This document shows positions 18,253 through 26,462 of a stretch of 48,620 nt of DNA, in pieces; positions within the stretch are counted from its first letter, which is position 1; each line of letters opens with the position of its first letter. The notes below the pieces were generated by a model that made no database searches, was not told where the DNA came from, and saw nothing but the letters and a program-made list of their open reading frames with translations. The translations under genes were made by a program, and so were the position numbers. This DNA is from Caldilineaceae bacterium SB0664_bin_27. GTDB taxonomy: Bacteria > Chloroflexota > Anaerolineae > Caldilineales > Caldilineaceae. The DNA lies in contig VXRG01000107.1 in assembly GCA_009838625.1 (NCBI GenBank), positions 1-48,620 of the forward strand. The letters are read 5' to 3'.

Positions 18253-19377
18253 ATGACACCTGTACGATATCACTCCGGACAGTTCCCACCACAAAACCTG
18301 GACTTGCAGAGGTTGCTGCCACTCATTGGCCCGGCCCATGCCGAGATAGCCGGATACGAAGGAATGCTCAAGGGCCTGCCCAATGCCAATGTGCTTCTGT
18401 CTCCCCTTGCCTCGCAAGAAGCTGTCCTTTCCAGCCGTATAGAAGGGACGCAGACGACCTTGACCGAACTCCTGACATTCGAGGCGGAGGGAGACCTGTC
18501 GGACGAAAGCACGCCCGCAAAAGCCGAGATTCGTGAGGTGCTGAACTACCGGCTAGCTCTCTATGCCGCAATCGACATGTTGAAGGAGATCCCGCTGTCA
18601 CAGAGGCTGGTCCGGGATTCACATGAGGTTCTCATGCAGGGCGTACGGGGATATAACAAGGCGCCCGGCAAATATCGACGCCTGCCCGACACCTGTTGGA
18701 TTGGGCCGCCCGGCTCAACAGTTGAAACGGCTCGGTATATCCCCTGTGCGGTGGAAGAGTTGAACTCTGCCATGGATGTGCTGGAATCGTACATGCACGA
18801 AGAGCCGCTGGACTCACTTTTACAACTCGCCATCGTCCACGCAGAGTTCGAAGCGATTCATCCATTCCTGGACGGGAACGGACGGATGGGCAGGTTGCTC
18901 GTCCCGCTCTTCTTGTTTGCAAAGGAGCTCTTATCTTCCCCGAGCTTCTACATCAGCGAATATATTGAGAGTCACCGTAATGATTACTACGATGGTTTGC
19001 TAGCAGTGTCGCGCGACGGTGACTGGACCGGATGGTGCGCCTTTTTCCTTACCGCGCTGACGGAGCAGGCGCGTGCAAATCAGCAGAAGATCCACGACCT
19101 ACTGAAGCTCTATGATGAACGCAAAGAACTGATTGTTGAGGCGACGCACTCCCAGTACAGTGGTAGGATGCTTGACTGGATTTTTACGAGACCAATATTT
19201 CAAACAACTGATTTTGTGAAAAACTCAGATATTCCCGAACCTTCTGCAAGACATATCCTGCGGGTCCTCAGGGATCGAGGCTTGCTGAAGGAAATCATAA
19301 AGGCACGGGGGCGTCAACCTGCTACCTTGGCTTTCACCGACCTGCTCAATATCGTAGAAGAACGCCCCCTGCTTTGA
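18253..19377 (+). CDS. Fic family protein (class II, self-inhibited AMP transferase) with C-terminal winged helix
   Basis: Fic enzymes transfer AMP, or another nucleotide part, to hydroxyls of target proteins. The 374-residue protein has the N-terminal inhibitory helix motif SSRIEG at 60-65 ([S/T]xxxE[G/N]), whose glutamate blocks ATP binding until relieved. The catalytic motif HPFLDGNGRMGR is intact at 203-214. The C-terminal 80 residues look like a winged-helix DNA-binding domain (TTDFVKNSDIPEPSARHILRVLRDRGLLKE). The ATG at 18253 lacks a strong ribosome site. A palindromic repeat lies 11 bases after the stop. A second Fic gene of the same architecture is at 30901-32067. The target protein is unknown. 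Confidence 0.9.
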   Translation: MTPVRYHSGQFPPQNLDLQRLLPLIGPAHAEIAGYEGMLKGLPNANVLLSPLASQEAVLSSRIEGTQTTLTELLTFEAEGDLSDESTPAKAEIREVLNYRLALYAAIDMLKEIPLSQRLVRDSHEVLMQGVRGYNKAPGKYRRLPDTCWIGPPGSTVETARYIPCAVEELNSAMDVLESYMHEEPLDSLLQLAIVHAEFEAIHPFLDGNGRMGRLLVPLFLFAKELLSSPSFYISEYIESHRNDYYDGLLAVSRDGDWTGWCAFFLTALTEQARANQQKIHDLLKLYDERKELIVEATHSQYSGRMLDWIFTRPIFQTTDFVKNSDIPEPSARHILRVLRDRGLLKEIIKARGRQPATLAFTDLLNIVEERPLL

Positions 19378-19388
19378 GCCCAATCTAT

Positions 19389-19440
19389 TAACAACAAACA
19401 GTTTTGTTGTTAGTGAAACGTCACTTTGCTAACAACAAAA
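19389..19440. repeat. A/T-rich inverted repeat plus a third copy, just after the first fic gene
   Basis: TAACAACAAA (19389-19398) faces its perfect reverse complement TTTGTTGTTA (19403-19412) across a 4-base loop. A third, direct copy lies at 19430-19439. The stems have little G+C, so a protein-binding site is as likely as a terminator between the convergent fic and GNAT genes. The second fic gene also has a palindrome plus a spare half-site. Confidence 0.6.
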
Positions 19441-19510
19441 CGATTTGATGTGCACAGATGAATCACAAGAGCGGGCCTTCGCCAGAAAATGCCCGCATTT
19501 CTAATGGCTA

Positions 19511-20119
19511 TCACCTCCGCATCAGCCCTTCCAGCCGTTTCTTCACGGCAGGCCACTCGCTTTCAATAACGCTGTAATAGACCGTATGGCGGTCCACGCC
19601 GTCGCGGGCAATGCGATGGTTCCGCAGTGTCCCTTCCTCGACTGCGCCGATGCGCAGAATCGCGCGGCGAGACCGTTCGTTGCGACTGTCAGACTTGAGG
19701 GAGACCCGGCGCGCTGCCAGGTCCTCGAAGGCGTGCCGCAGCAGCAGGTACTTGCACTCGGTATTCACGCCGGTCCGCTGCCACGCGGTCCCGTACCATG
19801 TCATGCCTATCTCCAGTGTCCGGTGCTCGCGAACGATGTCGATGTAGGCGGTCGAACCCACCGCCTTGCCGGTCTCCAGGTGAACTGCGGCAAAGGTGAC
19901 GCGTGTTCCTGCTGCCAGTTCCTCCAGACAGGCCTTGATCCACCCCTCAGCGTCGGCAACACTGCTTAGAGCAGGGCGGGCCGCGTATCTCCATATCAGT
20001 TCATCCGCGCCCGCGGCATACAGGTCTGCAGCGTGCGCCGGCGTGATTGGCTCGAGGCGCACCAGGTCGCCGGTCAGCGTGACCGGCTGTGGATCAAAGA
20101 TTGTCTTCGATTCAGACAT
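19511..20119 (-). CDS. GNAT acetyltransferase, RimJ/RimL-like
   Basis: A 202-residue acetyltransferase of the RimJ/RimL type, which commonly acetylates protein N-termini or small amines with acetyl-CoA. Family features are the opening strand GDLVRLEPITPAHAADLYAAG, the central GSTAYIDIVREHRTLEIGMTW, the acetyl-CoA loop region WQRTGVNTECKYLLLRHAFE, and RVSLKSDSRNERSRRAILRIG, which is the N-x-x-S-R-R-A motif of this subfamily. The ATG at 20117-20119 has no strong ribosome site. It converges with the fic gene and diverges from the first ABC operon; no functional link is visible. Confidence 0.85.
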   Translation of the reverse strand: MSESKTIFDPQPVTLTGDLVRLEPITPAHAADLYAAGADELIWRYAARPALSSVADAEGWIKACLEELAAGTRVTFAAVHLETGKAVGSTAYIDIVREHRTLEIGMTWYGTAWQRTGVNTECKYLLLRHAFEDLAARRVSLKSDSRNERSRRAILRIGAVEEGTLRNHRIARDGVDRHTVYYSVIESEWPAVKKRLEGLMRR

Positions 20120-20381
20120 ATCAGATTACCTCAAGGTCAGCAGTGAAAATCTTTAGCCTTCGGGATCGCGATTGCAGTCGGTCTGCCTGGCAACTGGCTG
20201 ATCTGCTTGTACGCGACCCCTATTCGATGGCCAGACGTTGTCCGGTTCAGGAATTTCGTGTTTCGAGGATGAAAAGCATTGCCGGCGAAAGGTCGATTTC
20301 TGATCGTTCTTCTTTCCTCTATTGAGATGACAGACCGCGATGTCTGACTGTTTGGCGTGTCTACTCAGATCAGGTAGAAGC
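20120..20381. other. Intergenic region upstream of the first ABC operon
   Basis: No gene is supported in the 389 bases between the divergent GNAT and binding-protein genes. A GACAGAC/GTCTGAC imperfect inverted repeat near 20322-20347 and the perfect AGGTAGA/TCTACCT repeat at 20372-20394 are possible operators for the operon. The promoter itself is listed separately. Confidence 0.4.
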
Positions 20382-20410
20382 TTGCACTCTACCTCCATAT
20401 CCGCTAGAAT
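20372..20410 (+). promoter_or_regulatory. Promoter and putative operator of first ABC operon
   Basis: TTGCAC (20382-20387), a 17-base spacer and TAGAAT (20405-20410) form a good sigma-70 promoter about 100 bases before the binding-protein ATG. The inverted repeat AGGTAGA (20372-20378) / TCTACCT (20388-20394) straddles the -35 box, where a repressor would block polymerase. Confidence 0.6.
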
Positions 20411-20508
20411 CTGACTGGCCCAAGATGCTTGCATACGTATCCCTCGACAACAACTATATCCGCTTCACATTTCTTACCATACTCCCAACGAAAAGGAGCG
20501 CGAACTCT

Positions 20509-21906
20509 ATGAATCACGATACCACACTCAGCCGGCGCCGCTTCCTGCAGTTGAGCGCGGTCGGCATTGGCGGCGCGGCCATCGCGGCCTGCGCTGCACC
20601 TGCCGCACCGGCAGCCGCCCCCGAAGAGGGAGAAATGGCGGCCGAAGAGGTTGTCACGATCTCCTGGTGGCACGCTTGGGGCGGCACCACCGGCATGGCG
20701 GCCATGGAAGGCGTCGCCGCGGCCTTCAACGAGGAGGACCGCAACGTCAAGGTCGAACGCCTGCACGTGACCGAAATGAATGACAAGCTGCTGGCCGCGA
20801 TCGCCGGCGGCACTCCGCCGGACGTGGGCGTCTGCTGCGTCCAGTACGCCGAGCTTTACTCGCGCGGCGCGGTCATGGCCATCGACGACCAGATCGACAA
20901 CAGCGACGTCATCGGCCGTGACGACTTTGTGCCCGGCCTGCTCGAATCGATGCAGTGGCAGGGTGAAACCTACGGCGTGCCCGGCTTTGAGGCTGGACCT
21001 CGCTACGGCCTGATGTACAACAAGGCGATCATCGATGAGGCCGGCCTTGACCCCATGAATCTGCCTCGCACCTGGGACGAGATGTTCGAGTGGCACGTCG
21101 AGCTGACCAAGTTTGACGACGCCGGCAATGTCGAGATCGTCGGCTTCGATCCCCGCGACGCCACCGCAGGCAACGGCCCGGCCACCAACATCCCCCAGTT
21201 CTGGGCCCTCACGTACGGCCTTGACATGTGGGACGACGAGACCAACACATTCAACTACGACGACGAGCTGTTCGTCAGCGCGCTGAAGACGATCAAGCGC
21301 TTCACCGACCATGTCGGTATACAGCAGATGGAGTCGTTCCGCTCCAGCTTCGGCGGCTGGACGCAGAGCCCCTCCTCCTCCTTCCCCAGCGGCGTTCAGG
21401 CGATGATCGTAACCGGCTACTACGCCCCTGGAGAGCTGTTCCACTCCGCACCCGACAAGGAGTTCGGCGTCGGTTGGGCGCCCGTCTCAGGTGACCGCAG
21501 CGACGTCACCTTTCAGAACGTGGGCGGCCACCCGATGTACATTCCCAACGGTGTTACTGAAATCGACGCCGCCTTCGAGTTCATCGAATTCTGCTCGGAG
21601 GAAAAGGCCCAGAACGTCATTTTCGACAATACCGGCTGGCTGGGCGGCCGCAAGGCTCTCTACGACCCCGACCTGCCCAAGTACCAGCGTTATGAGAACC
21701 TGGACTGGTTCCTGCAATCGGTCAACGAGGCCGATGAGCTGTGGGCCTGCCCGGTCATCCCCATTCAGGGCTTTGTGAACCAGCAGCGCTCCCGCACCTA
21801 CGAATCCGTCATTTTCGGCGACAAGGATCCGGAACAGGCCGCTGCCGACATGCAGGCTGCCTGCACGGAAGAGATGCTCAAGTCCTTCCCCGAACTGGTT
21901 GGTTAG
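20509..21906 (+). CDS. ABC transporter substrate-binding lipoprotein, carbohydrate type
   Basis: A 465-residue extracytoplasmic solute-binding protein of the MalE/UgpB-like family 1. The start ATG at 20509 has AGGAG ten bases upstream. The signal has a twin-arginine motif (SRRRFLQLS) and ends in a lipobox-like AIAAC, so it is probably Tat-exported and lipid-anchored. The mature part starts VVTISWWHAWGGTTG and has family features such as GGTPPDVGVCC, YGVPGFEAGPRYGLMYNKAII and PSGVQAMIVTGYYAPGE. It would capture a sugar or sugar-like compound for the two permeases that follow. The sugar is unknown; sulfatase and oxidoreductase neighbours suggest a sulfated or otherwise modified saccharide. A strong hairpin follows the gene. 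Confidence 0.9.
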   Translation: MNHDTTLSRRRFLQLSAVGIGGAAIAACAAPAAPAAAPEEGEMAAEEVVTISWWHAWGGTTGMAAMEGVAAAFNEEDRNVKVERLHVTEMNDKLLAAIAGGTPPDVGVCCVQYAELYSRGAVMAIDDQIDNSDVIGRDDFVPGLLESMQWQGETYGVPGFEAGPRYGLMYNKAIIDEAGLDPMNLPRTWDEMFEWHVELTKFDDAGNVEIVGFDPRDATAGNGPATNIPQFWALTYGLDMWDDETNTFNYDDELFVSALKTIKRFTDHVGIQQMESFRSSFGGWTQSPSSSFPSGVQAMIVTGYYAPGELFHSAPDKEFGVGWAPVSGDRSDVTFQNVGGHPMYIPNGVTEIDAAFEFIEFCSEEKAQNVIFDNTGWLGGRKALYDPDLPKYQRYENLDWFLQSVNEADELWACPVIPIQGFVNQQRSRTYESVIFGDKDPEQAAADMQAACTEEMLKSFPELVG

Positions 21907-21924
21907 AAAGATAGTGCAGCACAC

Positions 21925-21963
21925 CAGCGGCCGGCGGCCACCTTCAAAGACCGCCGGCCGCTG
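21925..21963 (+). repeat. Strong hairpin between binding-protein and permease genes
   Basis: CAGCGGCCGGCGG (21925-21937) pairs perfectly with CCGCCGGCCGCTG (21951-21963) across 13 bases. It begins 19 bases after the binding-protein stop and ends 16 bases before the permease ATG. Such stem-loops commonly stabilise the upstream message and reduce downstream expression, giving binding protein in excess. Confidence 0.75.
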
Positions 21964-21979
21964 AACACGGGCCACCGAC

Positions 21980-22882
21980 ATGTCACAGCAATGGACTCCT
22001 GCCCAGACGCGCAGCCTTCTGAAGGGGCTGGCCTTCATCTCACCCTGGTTGGTGGGTTTTGCCGGCTTTGTCCTCTACCCGATCGCGGCCTCTGCCTATT
22101 ACAGCCTGACGCGCTACGATGTCCTGCGTCCGGCCCGCTTCATCGGCCTGGAGAACTACGTCGAGTTGTTCGTCAAGGATGAAACGTTCCGCACCGTGCT
22201 GGGCAACACGGTCTACCTGGTGGTGGTCGGCGTGCCGGCGGGGCTGGTGGCGGCCTTTCTGCTGGCCAGCCTGCTCAATCGCAAGATGAAGTTGCGGCCG
22301 CTTTTCCGTACCATCTTCTTCCTGCCGGTGCTGGTGCCGGCCGTGGCCTCGGCGGAGGTATGGCGCTGGGTCTACAACACCAACTATGGAGTGATCAACT
22401 CCGTTATCAAGAGTTGGGGGTGGGCGGTCATCCCCTTCATCTCTTCGATGGAGTTGGCGAAACCGTCCCTGATCCTCATCCACGTGTGGGCGCAGGGTAC
22501 CGCTATCGTCATCTTTCTGGCGGCATTGCAGGACGTGCCCAGTTCGCTGATGGACGCGGCCGAGGTCGACGGCGCCAACGCGCTGCAACGGTTCTGGCAC
22601 GTCACCGTTCCCATCTGCACGCCGGCGATCCTTTTCGTTATGTTGACCGGCATGATTGGCATGTTCCAGTACTTTACGCTGGGCTGGCTGCTCACCCAGG
22701 GCGGACCCAACGAATCGACCGAGTTCTTCAGCCTTTATCTTTACCGCAACGCTTTTCAGTTCTTCAAGATGGGGTACGCCTCGGCCCAGGCCTGGATCCT
22801 GTTTATCATTATCCTGGCATTTACGCTGCTCATCTTCCGCAGCTCGGCGCGCTGGGTCTACTACGCCGGGGAATCGGACTAG
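21980..22882 (+). CDS. ABC transporter permease, MalF/UgpA-like
   Basis: A 300-residue inner-membrane permease with six predicted helices (first: GLAFISPWLVGFAGFVLYPIAAS). The cytoplasmic EAA loop that contacts the ATPase is DAAEVDGANALQRFWHVTVP near residues 193-212. It forms a heterodimer channel with the next gene product and receives substrate from the preceding lipoprotein. The ATG at 21980 has no clear Shine-Dalgarno sequence and directly follows the inter-gene hairpin, so translation may depend on upstream flow. No ATP-binding subunit is encoded nearby; a shared MsmX-like ATPase elsewhere is likely. Confidence 0.9.
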   Translation: MSQQWTPAQTRSLLKGLAFISPWLVGFAGFVLYPIAASAYYSLTRYDVLRPARFIGLENYVELFVKDETFRTVLGNTVYLVVVGVPAGLVAAFLLASLLNRKMKLRPLFRTIFFLPVLVPAVASAEVWRWVYNTNYGVINSVIKSWGWAVIPFISSMELAKPSLILIHVWAQGTAIVIFLAALQDVPSSLMDAAEVDGANALQRFWHVTVPICTPAILFVMLTGMIGMFQYFTLGWLLTQGGPNESTEFFSLYLYRNAFQFFKMGYASAQAWILFIIILAFTLLIFRSSARWVYYAGESD

Positions 22883-22911
22883 CTGCAAGGGCCCCGCCGC
22901 CAAACGCTATC

Positions 22912-23808
22912 ATGCAACAAACCGAAGCCATCGCCAGCAGCCCGACACAGCATCTCCCGCTCTCGCAACGCGCGCCTTTCAGGGCGGTACAACGCGCGCT
23001 CTTTTACCTGATGATGGTTGCGCTGGCGCTCATTTTCGCCGGGCCTCTGCTGTGGATGCTCTCCACCTCTCTTAAGACCGACCCCCAGGTATACACAGTG
23101 CCGCCCATATGGATCCCGAATCCGATTCGTCTGGTCAACTACCCGGAGGCGCTCTCCTCCCGCCCCTTCGAGATATATACATATAACACGTTAAGATACG
23201 CCTTGGGCGCGGTGGCCGGCGCGTTGATCTCAAACACGCTGGTTGCCTACGGTTTCGCGCGTATCCGCTGGCCTGGACGGGATATTTTCTTCATCATCTG
23301 TCTTTCGACGATGATGATTCCGTTCCAGGTGCGCATGATCCCACTCTATCTCACCTTCAAGAATCTCGGCTGGCTCAACACTTATCTACCTCTCATCGTG
23401 CCGACTTTTCTTGGGGTGAACGCTTACTATACCTTCCTGCTGCGCCAGTTCTTCCTCACCATTCCCAGCGAGCTGTCCGATGCGGCACGCGTCGACGGCT
23501 GCACAGAGCTGGGCATCCTCATCCGTATCATCCTGCCTCTGGCCAAGCCGGCGCTTGCGGTCATCGGACTGATCCAGTTCATGTTCGCTTGGGACAACTA
23601 TATTGGACCGCTCATCTATCTCAATAGCGAGGCACTATATCCGATCGCGCTTGGCCTGCAGCAGTTCCGCACCATGTTCCAGGAAGAGCTGATGTGGCCC
23701 TATATGATGGCGGCCAGCACCGCGGCCACCGCGCCGGTCATCATCCTCTACTTCTTCGTCCAGCGCACCTTCGTTGAGGGCATCTCAATCACCGGTCTGA
23801 AGGGGTAA
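22912..23808 (+). CDS. ABC transporter permease, MalG/UgpE-like
   Basis: A 298-residue permease with six helices. The N-terminal helix LFYLMMVALALIFAGPLLWML is followed by LSTSLKTDPQVYTVPPIWIP, a hallmark of the MalG side. The EAA loop reads DAARVDGCTELGILIRIILP. The ATG at 22912 is 29 bases after the MalF-like stop. The reading frame stays open a further 552 bases upstream inside the previous gene, but that extension is a chance overlap without membrane-protein character. It completes the first import operon and partners the preceding permease. Confidence 0.9.
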   Translation: MQQTEAIASSPTQHLPLSQRAPFRAVQRALFYLMMVALALIFAGPLLWMLSTSLKTDPQVYTVPPIWIPNPIRLVNYPEALSSRPFEIYTYNTLRYALGAVAGALISNTLVAYGFARIRWPGRDIFFIICLSTMMIPFQVRMIPLYLTFKNLGWLNTYLPLIVPTFLGVNAYYTFLLRQFFLTIPSELSDAARVDGCTELGILIRIILPLAKPALAVIGLIQFMFAWDNYIGPLIYLNSEALYPIALGLQQFRTMFQEELMWPYMMAASTAATAPVIILYFFVQRTFVEGISITGLKG

Positions 23809-23855
23809 GTACGCGGCTCGTGGTTCGCAGCCAGTGCCCTGTTCTTACCGGCGGC

Positions 23856-23861
23856 TTTTTT
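23856..23861 (+). terminator. Possible weak terminator after first ABC operon
   Basis: A six-T run directly follows GGCGGC. Upstream bases can fold GCCAGT with ACCGGC, with one mismatch, giving a modest hairpin between the permease and sulfatase genes. The T-run is clear; the stem is weak, so partial read-through is likely. Confidence 0.3.
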
Positions 23862-23903
23862 CTCCCAACAACATCAATCCCCATAAATCCGAGGTGAAGA
23901 ACC

Positions 23904-25370
23904 ATGCCAGCCGACAGCCGGCCCAACATCCTTTTCATCTGCGTAGACCAGTGGCGAGCCGACGCGCTCAGCCTGACCGGCCACCCTGTGGCGGAGACGC
24001 CCCACTTGGACAGATTGGCTCGTGAGGGCATCAACTTTACGCAGGCCTATACGGCCACGCCCACCTGCGTGCCGGCGCGTGCGACGATCTTCACCGGGCT
24101 CAACCAGCGCCATACCGGATTTGTCGGCTACAACGACCGCATCGACTGGCATTACGACTGCACGATGCCCGGCCTGCTGGCGGAGGCCGGCTACCATACG
24201 CAGTGCGTCGGCAAGATGCATACGCACCCCTCGCGCAATCTGATGGGCTTCCACAACGTGGTCCTACACGACGGCTACCTGCACCGTGAACGCTCCAAAC
24301 GGGACGACTACGGGCTCGTCGACGACTACACGCCGTGGCTGCGGGAGCGGCTCGGCCCGGAAGCCGACTACATTGACACCGGCGTGGGCTGCAACGGCTA
24401 CGCGGCGCGGCCCTGGGTCTACGACGAGATGCTGCATCCGACCAGTTGGGTCACCACGATGGGCATCGACTTTCTGCGCCGCCGCGACCCGACCAAACCG
24501 TTCTTCCTGATGCTCTCCTACCACCGGCCGCATCCGCCGCTGGACCCGCCGGCGGCTTTCATGGAGCGCTATCTGACGAAGCCGCTGCCGGACCCGATCA
24601 TGGGGGACTGGGCGCCGGACAGTCTGCCGGTGCGCGGGCTGGACAGTCCGATCCCGACCGATACAGCGCAGCGCGACTACGCACGGCGGGCCTATTACGC
24701 GCAGATCAGCCATATCGACTACAGCCTCAACCGCGTGTTCCAGGCGCTGTTTGAGAACGGCGAGCTCGACAACACCGCCATCGTCTTCACCGCGGACCAC
24801 GGGGAGATGCTCTACGACCACAACCATGTGGCTAAGGGCTACCCGTATGACAGCTCGGCGCGGCTGCCCTTCATCCTGCGGCTGCCGCGCGCGGGCAGCC
24901 CGCACCACCAGGCCAGGCAGGCGGATGAACCGTTGCGAGAGGTGAACCAGGTCGTCGAGCTACGCGATCTGCTGCCGACCTTCTGCGACCTCGCCGGAAC
25001 CGACACGCCCGCGCATGTCGACGGGCGCAGCACTCTGCCGCTGGCGCGCGGCGAAACTGAAGGCTGGCGCGAACATTTGCACGGTGAGCATTTCATGAAC
25101 GCGGATTCCAACCAGTGGCTGACCGATGGCCGCGAGAAGTATATCTGGTACAGCCAGAGCGGGCGCGAGATGCTCTTCGACCTGGAGGAAGACCCGACCG
25201 AACTACACGACCTGGCCGCGGCGCGGCCGGAGCGCATAGCCTTCTGGCGCGAGCGGTTGATGGCGGAGCTGGATGGCCGCGAGGAGGGTTTTGTTCAGAG
25301 CGGGTCGCTGGTGAGCGGCATGCCGCAGAGCCCGACGCTGGTCGACGCCGGGCATTACCGGGAGCGGTGA
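23904..25370 (+). CDS. Type I sulfatase (formylglycine-dependent), no signal peptide
   Basis: Hydrolyses sulfate esters after a cysteine is converted to formylglycine. The 488-residue protein begins with the metal-binding strand PNILFICVDQWRADALS. The modification motif is C-V-P-A-R with the cysteine at residue 55 (CxPxR). The second metal-site region IVFTADHGEMLYDH lies near residue 300, and the C-terminal LFDLEEDPTELHDLA is typical. There is no signal peptide, so it acts in the cytoplasm, presumably on a substrate imported by the preceding ABC system. AGGTGAAGAACC lies before the ATG. An anaerobic-type or aerobic formylglycine-generating enzyme must exist elsewhere. The substrate is unknown. 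Confidence 0.9.
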   Translation: MPADSRPNILFICVDQWRADALSLTGHPVAETPHLDRLAREGINFTQAYTATPTCVPARATIFTGLNQRHTGFVGYNDRIDWHYDCTMPGLLAEAGYHTQCVGKMHTHPSRNLMGFHNVVLHDGYLHRERSKRDDYGLVDDYTPWLRERLGPEADYIDTGVGCNGYAARPWVYDEMLHPTSWVTTMGIDFLRRRDPTKPFFLMLSYHRPHPPLDPPAAFMERYLTKPLPDPIMGDWAPDSLPVRGLDSPIPTDTAQRDYARRAYYAQISHIDYSLNRVFQALFENGELDNTAIVFTADHGEMLYDHNHVAKGYPYDSSARLPFILRLPRAGSPHHQARQADEPLREVNQVVELRDLLPTFCDLAGTDTPAHVDGRSTLPLARGETEGWREHLHGEHFMNADSNQWLTDGREKYIWYSQSGREMLFDLEEDPTELHDLAAARPERIAFWRERLMAELDGREEGFVQSGSLVSGMPQSPTLVDAGHYRER

Positions 25371-25398
25371 AGAAGCGGCTGGTGGTTAGTTACAAGCG

Positions 25399-26262
25399 CT
25401 AGTAAACAGGAATCCCGTCCCTTCTCAGGATGCGATGCACGTTGGCCGAGGCCAGCGGATACTTCTCGTTGGGCAGGTGTTCGAGCATCATGTAGCCGTC
25501 GGGATGCTCCTCGTGCCACAGACGCAACGCGGTCCCCAGGTCCAGTTCGCCCTCGCCAGGGATCTCCTCATCCATATGGATCACGAAGCCGTCGCGCACA
25601 CTGATATCCTTGCAGTGTGCAATCGCGCTGACCGGCCCCATACATTCGAAAATATGGCGTAGACGGGCCCTGCTGTCATAGACCTGGTGCAGCGTCTGGA
25701 AGTGGTTCACATAGTCCATCACGACCCGCAGCCGCGGGCTGCCCACATCACGAATGACGGCGCGGTTGAACTCGGGCGAGTTCATAATCGTGAGCAGGTG
25801 CGTTTCGACGGCGACCGTCTGGCCGATCGATTCGGCCGCTTCGGCCAGCCAGGAGAGTGACTCCAGCAGCACACCGCGGCGCCACGGGCGGTGGTTTTCC
25901 GGGTGGGGGCTGTAGGAGCCATTGGGGCTGAGGCTGCCGGTGCGGATCAGCGCCGCGTGGCCGCCCAACTCTTTGGCGACTCCAAGACCGCGGCGAATGT
26001 CCTCCAGCAACCGTTTACGCACTTCGTCGTCCGGGTCAAAGAGACATTCCTTGAAGCCGATGCCAACCTGCACAAGGTCCATGCCCTCATCTGCGAAGAG
26101 TCGCCGCACGCGCTGCCAGACCGGCGCGGAGGCCGGCGGTGAACCGTTGGCTGAGACGGAAAGGGCCCCTCCCGTCAGTCCCAATTCTCGGATAGCAACC
26201 AGATGCGGGCCGTGAATATCGGCGGGATCCGGCGGCAACATGCCGACTACGCCTAATCTCAT
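25399..26262 (-). CDS. TIM-barrel sugar phosphate isomerase/epimerase family protein
   Basis: A 287-residue member of the xylose-isomerase-like/AP-endonuclease-2 TIM-barrel family (IolE/Hyi/tagatose-epimerase group), which interconverts sugars or inositols with a divalent metal. Candidate metal and catalytic residues lie at barrel strand ends: VAVETHLLT, LRVVMDYVNHF, IAHCKDISV and YMMLEHLP, giving Glu, Asp, His and Glu in the usual order. It opens with the strand MRLGVVGMLPPDP. It is convergent with the sulfatase and divergent from the M20 peptidase, set among import and oxidoreductase genes, so a role in catabolism of the imported compound is inferred. The exact reaction is unknown. Confidence 0.8.
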   Translation of the reverse strand: MRLGVVGMLPPDPADIHGPHLVAIRELGLTGGALSVSANGSPPASAPVWQRVRRLFADEGMDLVQVGIGFKECLFDPDDEVRKRLLEDIRRGLGVAKELGGHAALIRTGSLSPNGSYSPHPENHRPWRRGVLLESLSWLAEAAESIGQTVAVETHLLTIMNSPEFNRAVIRDVGSPRLRVVMDYVNHFQTLHQVYDSRARLRHIFECMGPVSAIAHCKDISVRDGFVIHMDEEIPGEGELDLGTALRLWHEEHPDGYMMLEHLPNEKYPLASANVHRILRRDGIPVY

Positions 26263-26334
26263 TGGTCAGCTCCATGTAGTGATCGGTGACCAGTGCAGAG
26301 ACTGGCCGCCTTTGACGCGCCAAGACCCGCCAAG

Positions 26335-26362
26335 TTGACAATTGGTATACATAAAGTAGAAT
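26335..26362 (+). promoter_or_regulatory. Promoter of M20 peptidase / oxidoreductase unit
   Basis: A consensus -35 TTGACA (26335-26340), a 16-base spacer and TAGAAT (26357-26362) lie about 100 bases upstream of the TTG start at 26463. Confidence 0.65.
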
Positions 26363-26462
26363 CGGGTCGTTCCCACCTGGACATATCATCAGATATTTTT
26401 GAAAAACGCAAACCGGCGGCCTGGTACTTGCAGTCGGGGCAGACGCCCGGAGGAGAAAACAG

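Noticed and set aside
20404..21444. 346-residue minus-strand frame
   Set aside because: Antisense shadow of the first solute-binding protein; valine/alanine/arginine-rich shadow translation with no motif.
22360..22911. Upstream extension of the second permease frame
   Set aside because: It overlaps the first permease out of frame and lacks membrane-protein character; the permease starts at 22912.
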